Shown here: one piece after another, positions 60,572 through 64,000 of the stretch
How positions within the stretch are numbered: the stretch's first letter is position 1
Layout of the letters: the number at the start of each line of letters is the position of its first letter
Notes under the pieces: model-generated
The model's database searches: none
What the model was told of the DNA's origin: nothing
Seen by the model: only the letters and a program-made list of their open reading frames with translations
Made by a program: the position numbers and the translations under genes
Assembly: GCA_050331715.1 (NCBI GenBank)
Contig: JBHJGO010000015.1
Location: 1-64,000, forward strand
Direction of reading: 5' to 3'
Source: JBHJGO01 sp050331715
GTDB taxonomy: Bacteria > Cyanobacteriota > Cyanobacteriia > Cyanobacteriales > Microcoleaceae
DNA length: 64,000 bases

Positions 60572-61294
60572 ATGACTGTACAAGCAATTTCAGAAGAAGT
60601 GGCGCTAAGGATTGCCCTGGCTGCCAGGGTATTGCCAGAGGTAACCATCGGAGACTTAATTGAAGCCCTGCAAAACTTCACAGAAGATGAAGAAATTACC
60701 GAAGAACAACTAAGTAAAATTACTGTCACCAATCTAAAAACTGCCTTTGGCCAAACCTATAGCCTGGATGGTGAGGAAGATGGAGAAGATAATCGATTTC
60801 ATTTGAGCGAACTGAAGGAAGCGGCCAAAATTCTCTGGGGTGAAATCGATGAAGTCGAGGAACAACTTCCTATCGAATCCTATGAACCAGGCGAAATGCC
60901 AAACTCCATTCGGATTGCCGTTTCCTCAAATACGGGCGAAGAATTAGACGGGCATTTCGGTTCTTGTAAGCGATATTTGATCTATCAACTTTCAACTATT
61001 GAAATTCGATTAATTGACGTGCGTTCTACCTTTGGAATTGAAGAATTGGAGGATAAGAATCGTCATCGGGTAAATTTGATCAAGGATTGCCAAGTTTGCT
61101 ATGTGATTTCAGTGGGGGGGCCGGCTGCTGCAAAAGTGGTTCAGGCGAATATTTATCCGATGAAAGTACCTGATGGTGGCCCTGCGCGGGAGGTGATGGC
61201 CAAGCTACAAGATCAAATCGCAACTGCTCCACCGCCGTGGTTTGCGAAATTGATTGGAGTTGAGGCTGGACATCGGGTGAAGAATTATTCATAG
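60572..61294 (+). CDS. NifX/NafY-like dinitrogenase cofactor-binding protein
   Basis: 240 residues. The N-terminal region (about 1-85; AISEEVALRIALAARVLPEV) is helical and acidic; the C-terminal half (about 110-230) matches the FeMo-cofactor binding fold of NifX, NafY and the NifB C-terminus: IRIAVSSNTGEELDGHFGSC, KRYLIYQL, VCYVISVGGPAAAKVVQANI, YPMKVPDGGPAREVM. Such proteins carry FeMo-co or its precursor to nitrogenase. A helical domain plus NifX fold resembles NafY-type organisation. Convergent with the cnfR-like gene, 48 bp apart, supporting a nitrogen-fixation context. Confidence 0.82.
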   Translation: MTVQAISEEVALRIALAARVLPEVTIGDLIEALQNFTEDEEITEEQLSKITVTNLKTAFGQTYSLDGEEDGEDNRFHLSELKEAAKILWGEIDEVEEQLPIESYEPGEMPNSIRIAVSSNTGEELDGHFGSCKRYLIYQLSTIEIRLIDVRSTFGIEELEDKNRHRVNLIKDCQVCYVISVGGPAAAKVVQANIYPMKVPDGGPAREVMAKLQDQIATAPPPWFAKLIGVEAGHRVKNYS

Positions 61295-61342
61295 TTTGTT
61301 GTTGGCTATTGGTCATTGGTGATTAGGTTTTAGGGCGTGGGG

Positions 61343-62944
61343 TTATTTTGCTTCCAGGATTTGGTGGAGCCGAGTTTGGTCTTCGAGAGTGGGTTGAAAA
61401 CGACCTCTTTCCACATCTCGAACCCAGCTCTGACTTTTGCCAATCCGACTGGCCAGCTCTCTTTGACTCAGCTTCAGTTGCTTACGGGCCTCAATGATTT
61501 GAGCGCCAACGAACAAATTTTGCGGAGTTTCCTGTTGTTGCTTGGCTTTGCGTTTTTTCGGATTGCGTTTAGGGGAGAGTTTCTGTTCCCAATCGTCCGG
61601 GAGATCAAATCCCAAGAGACGCGCATTCATCAGTCGATTCCATTTGCCACGGGGAGCAATGTCTGTGAGACGGCGATCGCTGCTTCCATCTTCTGTCCAG
61701 AATTCTAAAGCAGCTTCTGGATCATCCGGCAGATCTGCTAATTTCGCCCATAGGGGTTGAATTTCTTCCGGATAGGTTTCTGGATCGAATAGGGGTCTGA
61801 GACCGTAGTGAGCCAGGGTTTCCAAGTCACTCTCGAAGACTTTCATCAAGCGTTTATGACCGCCTGAATGGGAAGATGCCTCCAGTAAGCGTTCCTCACC
61901 ATAGGCGACTCGCATCAGGGTTTGAATGGTAATGCGCTGATCTTTGCCCATTTTGGTTTTGAATAGCAGCCAGATCATCATTCGAGCTGCACCATCGTGT
62001 TGTTGCCAGATGCTCATGACCTGGGTCAGCAGGGATTGGGGTAAATTACCGTATTGATAGAAAGCGGTGCGATCGCGATAGCCAGCCTGATTGAGAAAAT
62101 ACTTAGCCCATTTTCCCGCTCTGACTTGAAAGGTAAGCCCGGTGAGATGTCTGCAACCCAACTCATCTTCCTGGACATGATGGTGAATTTTCGTCACATC
62201 CCATATCCGCCCTTCGGGCACTGAAAAGCCTGGAATTTTGCCCTGTCGAGGCCACTCTATTGTTACTAGAATTTGGCAAACTTGCTGAGCCAGAGTTTTA
62301 ATCAAGGTCAATTTGGCCAATTTACTCAGGTCTTTGCGTTTGTCCAGTCCTAGATATCGCTCAATTTGGTGGTCGTTAATCGTAAATTCCTCTTCCCAAG
62401 GATGATTGATGATAATGGCATGGGCCGCAAAAATCAAGTTAAGGCAAGCAGATCGAACATCTAACCCTGCAATGATTGACTCCGCCAGGGGTTGTTGCAG
62501 AGCTTTGATAGGCTCTGTATTGCGATTATCAGCAACTCGGAATTCTAACGTGCCTCGACCTCGACTCACGGTTCTTTGATAGACGGGATAACCTACATCG
62601 TCAACCTGCCAGGGAAACGATTGGCGTTGTGACAGAATACTGCATAATTCCCAGATCACAATCGCTGATGCAAAGCTATTGGTTTTACCATTGAGAAATA
62701 GGTCGAGATTCGTGATGGGTCGCGCATCGGTTTTGTTCCTGCCCTTTTTAGCGTGGAGTGGGATGGGAGAATTCACTGGGCAAATGTTTAAACACTGAGG
62801 TTCAGGAAAATATCCTTCACATTGATTACATTCGGTGGGGTCAATCCAATACTTACCATCCTCTAGAACCTTAATTGCATCGGTTGGACATTCGGGGATG
62901 CAATTATCGCATCGAACACATTCTTTTGTAATCGAATAGGGCAT
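61343..62944 (-). CDS. cnfR: CnfR/PatB-like transcription activator with ferredoxin and HTH domains
   Basis: 533 residues from ATG 62944. The N-terminus is a bacterial-type ferredoxin: CVRCDNCIPECPTDAIKV, then CNQCEGYFPEPQC and LNICP, ligands for two 4Fe-4S clusters. A long middle part (about 90-470) has no named domain. The C-terminus is an XRE-type helix-turn-helix (ARKQLKLSQRELASRIGKSQ, SWVRDVERGRFQPT). This unusual order is that of CnfR/PatB, which in filamentous cyanobacteria activates nif genes under low oxygen, the clusters probably sensing oxygen. Its promoter region contains MITE-like copy C. It supports diazotrophy. Confidence 0.88.
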   Translation of the reverse strand: MPYSITKECVRCDNCIPECPTDAIKVLEDGKYWIDPTECNQCEGYFPEPQCLNICPVNSPIPLHAKKGRNKTDARPITNLDLFLNGKTNSFASAIVIWELCSILSQRQSFPWQVDDVGYPVYQRTVSRGRGTLEFRVADNRNTEPIKALQQPLAESIIAGLDVRSACLNLIFAAHAIIINHPWEEEFTINDHQIERYLGLDKRKDLSKLAKLTLIKTLAQQVCQILVTIEWPRQGKIPGFSVPEGRIWDVTKIHHHVQEDELGCRHLTGLTFQVRAGKWAKYFLNQAGYRDRTAFYQYGNLPQSLLTQVMSIWQQHDGAARMMIWLLFKTKMGKDQRITIQTLMRVAYGEERLLEASSHSGGHKRLMKVFESDLETLAHYGLRPLFDPETYPEEIQPLWAKLADLPDDPEAALEFWTEDGSSDRRLTDIAPRGKWNRLMNARLLGFDLPDDWEQKLSPKRNPKKRKAKQQQETPQNLFVGAQIIEARKQLKLSQRELASRIGKSQSWVRDVERGRFQPTLEDQTRLHQILEAK

Positions 62945-63264
62945 GATACTATGCAATTTCTACACCTAGCATTTGCAGTTTTTAAATTTCGGCCTAATAT
63001 GCAAAAACGAGGGAGCTTGCCCCTCGAAATTTATGTCAGTCATCCCAGCCATCGTGCCGAAATTATATTTTCTAATTGTTATCACGGCCCAATTCATTTA
63101 GGATGTTCAGTTTGAGCATTTAAGATTTTCTTTATTTTTAAGTCAAAATAGCAATCACAAATGATTTGGGAAATAGGGAGTGAAGGGGGCGGTGTCCCCT
63201 TCTTGGGAACTATGTCCCCAAACCCCTTTACTTTTTTCGTGATTGATTGAGGACTGCTATTTCA
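62945..63264. other. Intergenic region upstream of cnfR
   Basis: About 320 bp holding the cnfR promoter (not recognisable by eye), a small GC-rich segment and MITE-like copy C at its right end. Confidence 0.4.
63148..63260 (+). repeat. MITE-like intergenic repeat, copy C
   Basis: ATAGCAATCACAAATGATTT at one end, CGTGATTGATTGAGGACTGC plus TAT at the other; the core has GTGAAGGGGGCGGTGTCCCC, TTCTTGGGAACTATGTCCCC and AACCCCTTTACTTTTTT. Nearly identical in layout to copy A. Ends 4 bp before the next gene's stop codon. Confidence 0.7.
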
Positions 63265-64000
63265 TTATTGGATTACCAATAAATTTTGATTCAGGAATGA
63301 GTTTTCGGCCGGGTTTTCTCGAAATGAGGTCAGTTCTGCTGGTGTGCTAGATTGATTGGAAGGATGAGACCGGGTAGCGATATGGTGAACCAGGGTTCCA
63401 CGTCCTGAAATAACTCGATAACTATGGGGAATTCCAGCCGGGATAAAAATACTGGCCGGGCTTTGAACAGTCTGAATCACACCATTTAAGGAAACCTCGA
63501 CTGTTAGTCCAGTCAGGTTCAATTCATTTCCCAGAGCTAGCATCAGGCTATCAATCGGACGAACCTGAGCCGTTTTAACAGCAACTTGAGGTGATGATAG
63601 GGGAGAAATTTCCTGAACAATACAAGTTTGACGACAGTCGGAAACGAGTTCATGACCCATCATCAGATAGGATTGACCAACATTTTGAGGAACAAGCTGA
63701 AAATTGATTTCAGTAGAAAAGATGGGTTTGACCACCAATTGACTCAAATCGGGCAGGAGTTCTGCCGCAATCTGGGTCTCTCCACCAACCAAGGCTGGAT
63801 TCAGCCAGTTATAAGCCATCTCGTCTCGACGAGTTGCCCGGGCGTGGAGGACAGAACGATGGGTAAAGGCGTGCTGCCCCATCACCGGTTGCGTGTCAGC
63901 AACCGGCGTTCGGGTATAGGTCGCAACGCAATTGCTCAGTTGCCGTAACTGATTCCCAGGCGTTAGTGTTCGTAGTCCTTCGTAGTGAAGGTTCGCCATC
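63265..64000 (-). CDS. 3' part of a homocitrate/isopropylmalate-synthase-like gene with C-terminal cupin
   Basis: About 244 residues are visible; the 5' part lies beyond the right edge. The first 75 residues (TPGNQLRQLSNCVATYTRTP; VMGQHAFTHRSVLHARAT; NWLNPALVGG) resemble the segment after the TIM barrel of homocitrate and 2-isopropylmalate synthases, where relatives read AFTHESGIH. After about 80 less clear residues a cupin-like barrel follows (LTVEVSLNGVIQTVQSPASI; FIPAGIPHSYRVISGRGTLV). Homocitrate is part of FeMo-cofactor, which fits the neighbouring cnfR and NifX-like genes, but the changed residues and the cupin make the reaction uncertain. Confidence 0.5.
   Translation of the reverse strand, partial: MANLHYEGLRTLTPGNQLRQLSNCVATYTRTPVADTQPVMGQHAFTHRSVLHARATRRDEMAYNWLNPALVGGETQIAAELLPDLSQLVVKPIFSTEINFQLVPQNVGQSYLMMGHELVSDCRQTCIVQEISPLSSPQVAVKTAQVRPIDSLMLALGNELNLTGLTVEVSLNGVIQTVQSPASIFIPAGIPHSYRVISGRGTLVHHIATRSHPSNQSSTPAELTSFRENPAENSFLNQNLLVIQ

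Noticed and set aside
1..64000. tRNA, rRNA and CRISPR arrays
   Set aside because: No T-arm-like GGTTCGAATCC sequences with matching stems, no rRNA signatures and no regularly spaced repeats with unique spacers were found by eye. A covariance search would settle tRNAs.

Overview
The window is chromosomal DNA of a cyanobacterium. The palindrome GCGATCGC (HIP1) occurs about 20 times, and several genes are characteristic of the phylum: a fused panC/cmk gene, a SigA-type principal sigma factor, a CBS-domain CCA-adding enzyme, a CnfR/PatB-type Fe-S activator and an HpsE-type glycosyltransferase. HpsE (hormogonium polysaccharide) and CnfR (activator of nif genes at low oxygen) together suggest a filamentous, potentially diazotrophic strain. 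Leptolyngbya-like is an inference, not shown by the sequence.

Layout. 1-3.3 kb: a possible transposase edge and a long pentapeptide-repeat gene split by an in-frame TAA. 3.5-9.2 kb: glutathione transferase, a biotin ligase with an eroded C-terminus, an M23 peptidase and ruvB. 9.3-18.9 kb: cupin, membrane class III nucleotide cyclase, rsmB overlapping the CCA-adding enzyme, SGNH hydrolase, rpsU and dxs. 19.2-25.9 kb: a XendoU-lamin-tail protein, TPR, Uma2, retropepsin, M50, vWA and COQ4-like proteins. 26.5-34.7 kb: FAD oxidoreductase, a secreted DUF4394-CHRD-RTX protein, an ECF sigma/anti-sigma pair, a DUF790/Bax1-like nuclease and a REC-EAL regulator. 35-45.2 kb: a HEAT-repeat gene split by TAG, an ABC permease, sigA behind a 1.1 kb gene-free leader, FKBP, methyltransferase, polysaccharide deacetylase, panC/cmk and RlpA. 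45.9-54 kb: two family 2 glycosyltransferases, a lipoprotein phospholipase-D/HhH protein, a Cys/His-plus-RelE-like protein beside a cysteine desulfurase, and a large sensor kinase. 54.1-59.8 kb: a broken TetR regulator divergent from an RND efflux adaptor and pump. 59.9-64 kb: an HD-domain remnant, a NifX-like protein, cnfR and the 3' part of a homocitrate/isopropylmalate-synthase-like gene fused to a cupin, possibly the edge of a nif region.

Two features run through the window. First, several otherwise intact genes (pentapeptide, HEAT, TetR; less certainly birA and the RND pump) are interrupted by TAA or TAG with recognisable protein continuing in the same frame, and others are truncated. 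This points to ongoing gene decay, assembly error or, less likely, nonsense suppression. Second, two families of dispersed palindromic repeats occur: a roughly 112 bp MITE-like element in four intergenic sites, and a CGTCATTCC...GGAATCCAG element that has entered coding sequence. No rRNA, tRNA or CRISPR array was recognised.
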